Assembly: GCF_904846065.1 (NCBI RefSeq)
Contig: NZ_CAJGZV010000001.1
Location: forward strand, 2,976,001-3,040,000
Source of the DNA: Psychrobacter immobilis
GTDB lineage: Bacteria; Pseudomonadota; Gammaproteobacteria; Pseudomonadales; Moraxellaceae
Direction of reading: 5' to 3'
Length of the DNA stretch: 64,000 bases
Each line of letters begins with the position of its first letter. Within the stretch, counting starts at the first letter, position 1. The translations under genes were made by a program, and so were the position numbers. Below the pieces are notes generated by a model, which was given only the letters and a program-made list of their open reading frames with translations, made no database searches and had not been told where the DNA came from. This document shows positions 63,299 through 64,000 of this stretch, in pieces.

Positions 63299-64000
63299 TG
63301 GACTATGAAAAAAAGCTGAATGTATTAACAGATTTTGCAGAACATCGTTTATATGTTTTAGATGCTCTAGACCACGCTACAGTTCAAAAGAAGAAACACC
63401 TTCAAAATAATTACACAGATGACATAGAGTATGTGACGTACCTTATGGACAAACCTGTATCGAAATTATCAAAGTTTTCTGACATGTGTTGGAATTTTAA
63501 TAACGACTATCCTAATGCTGCACAAAATGTCCAAGGTGCAAAGCTCCGCATTAATTTTTCAAAGCATACAGAGATCCCAATATTCGTTTTAACAGAAATG
63601 AAAGTTATATTCGAGTTGGCCTTGCTAAACAATTCGATTTTCAAACCTCAGGGAAAAGAAGGGAAAACCCGAATAAAAAAATCATTAAAAGCGAACTCGT
63701 TGATTGCAATTTTCGAAAGAGGTTTAGCATTTATTAATGAAATATTTAAACAAGCATCTCATGAGCTAGGCTATGAGTTTGTTCAGGAAAAAATCAGAAC
63801 ACTCTCCGATATAACACCCGAACTGTATTCCAAAGCCGCTGAAAACTATGATCGTGTAAAAGATATAGAGCTAGATAAATTTTTCAAATATCTACGCAGT
63901 CCAGCTTCGGTTCAGTATGTATTTGAAAAACCTATCGCTTATGTAGAGTTAAATAGCCTGAAATGGAAAAAACTCGCTAATACTAATAGTTCGAAAAAAG
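63298..64000 (+). CDS. Third gene of recombinase operon (GinC/TnpC-like position), 5' part
   Basis: I translated from the ATG at 63298-63300, which shares its A with the TAA of the preceding gene. The frame is open for 234 codons to the window edge. The visible part is rich in Lys, Asn, Leu and aromatic residues, mostly helical, begins MDYEKKLNVLTDFAEHRLYV and has no catalytic recombinase motif yet. In three-gene recombinase modules the third protein is another large integrase-like polypeptide; the catalytic part, if present, would lie downstream. Coding status is secure from the coupling and the long open frame; identity is inferred from position. Confidence 0.75.
   Translation, partial: MDYEKKLNVLTDFAEHRLYVLDALDHATVQKKKHLQNNYTDDIEYVTYLMDKPVSKLSKFSDMCWNFNNDYPNAAQNVQGAKLRINFSKHTEIPIFVLTEMKVIFELALLNNSIFKPQGKEGKTRIKKSLKANSLIAIFERGLAFINEIFKQASHELGYEFVQEKIRTLSDITPELYSKAAENYDRVKDIELDKFFKYLRSPASVQYVFEKPIAYVELNSLKWKKLANTNSSKK

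Larger units (their letters stand above)
59519..64000. mobile_element. Left end of a recombinase-trio genomic island inserted in thyA
   Basis: Similarity to thyA stops abruptly near 59519. Beyond it, base composition shifts to lower GC and three overlapping recombinase-type genes follow directly. The arrangement (a canonical integrase of about 410 residues, a recombinase-like protein of 817 residues, and a third large protein, all coupled by start/stop overlaps and placed at one end of the insertion) is like the ginABC(D) modules of GInt islands and, more loosely, tnpABC of Tn554. That comparison is from memory. The right end, cargo and any target duplication are outside the window. Confidence 0.85.

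Overview
The window reads as chromosomal DNA of a gammaproteobacterium of the Moraxellaceae, most likely Psychrobacter or a close relative. This is inference from gene content and the general look of the proteins, not from a marker gene. It carries ordinary housekeeping genes at high density, each unit usually closed by a clear intrinsic terminator. I found no rRNA, tRNA or CRISPR array.

Layout, left to right. Positions 1-6609 (minus strand): the N-terminal part of a long-type Xaa-Pro aminopeptidase, a POT-family peptide transporter, a small low-complexity membrane protein, lnt and corC. Positions 6855-15768: a DUF4105 membrane protein, a YcgN-type cysteine-cluster protein, a dienelactone hydrolase, a short-chain dehydrogenase, a small membrane protein, a very large DUF2339 membrane protein and the circularly permuted GTPase ylqF. 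Positions 15769-19756 are an AT-rich island inserted exactly at the 3' end of ylqF. The last 114 bp of ylqF occur again at 19757-19870, diverged almost only at synonymous sites. The island holds two overlapping genes: an ABC-type ATPase with a TOPRIM/DUF4435-like C-terminus, split by an in-frame TAA, and an N6-adenine methyltransferase fused to one HsdS-like target-recognition domain. There is no HsdR.

Positions 20028-34852: a GlcG/HbpS heme-binding protein, mutY, tesB, rapA, a two-component pair (Cache-type histidine kinase plus double-receiver regulator), a 2-hydroxyacid dehydrogenase, an EthA-like Baeyer-Villiger monooxygenase, an RluA-type pseudouridine synthase and trxA. Positions 34994-44812: rho with a long leader, a glycine-zipper lipoprotein, a YpfJ zinc peptidase, an acidic lipoprotein behind a possibly bistable leader hairpin, then ihfA, pheT, pheS, rplT and rpmI on the minus strand. 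Positions 45292-58833: a thioesterase, hisIE, tatABC, an FBH1/UvrD-like helicase, dusC, MAPEG and OsmC proteins, rppH, a zinc alcohol dehydrogenase, an NRDE protein, a MuiA-like DUF4139 protein and lgt.

From 58908, thyA starts normally but breaks off after about 204 codons (near 59519). It runs into a mobile element whose first genes form a tightly coupled operon: a canonical tyrosine recombinase, a second 817-residue recombinase-like protein with altered catalytic residues, and a third large protein cut by the window edge. The set resembles the multi-recombinase modules of GInt islands and Tn554-type elements. The element and its far end extend beyond base 64000.

The two places most likely to hold something undescribed are the ATPase/TOPRIM plus methyltransferase-TRD island in ylqF, and the recombinase-trio element in thyA.
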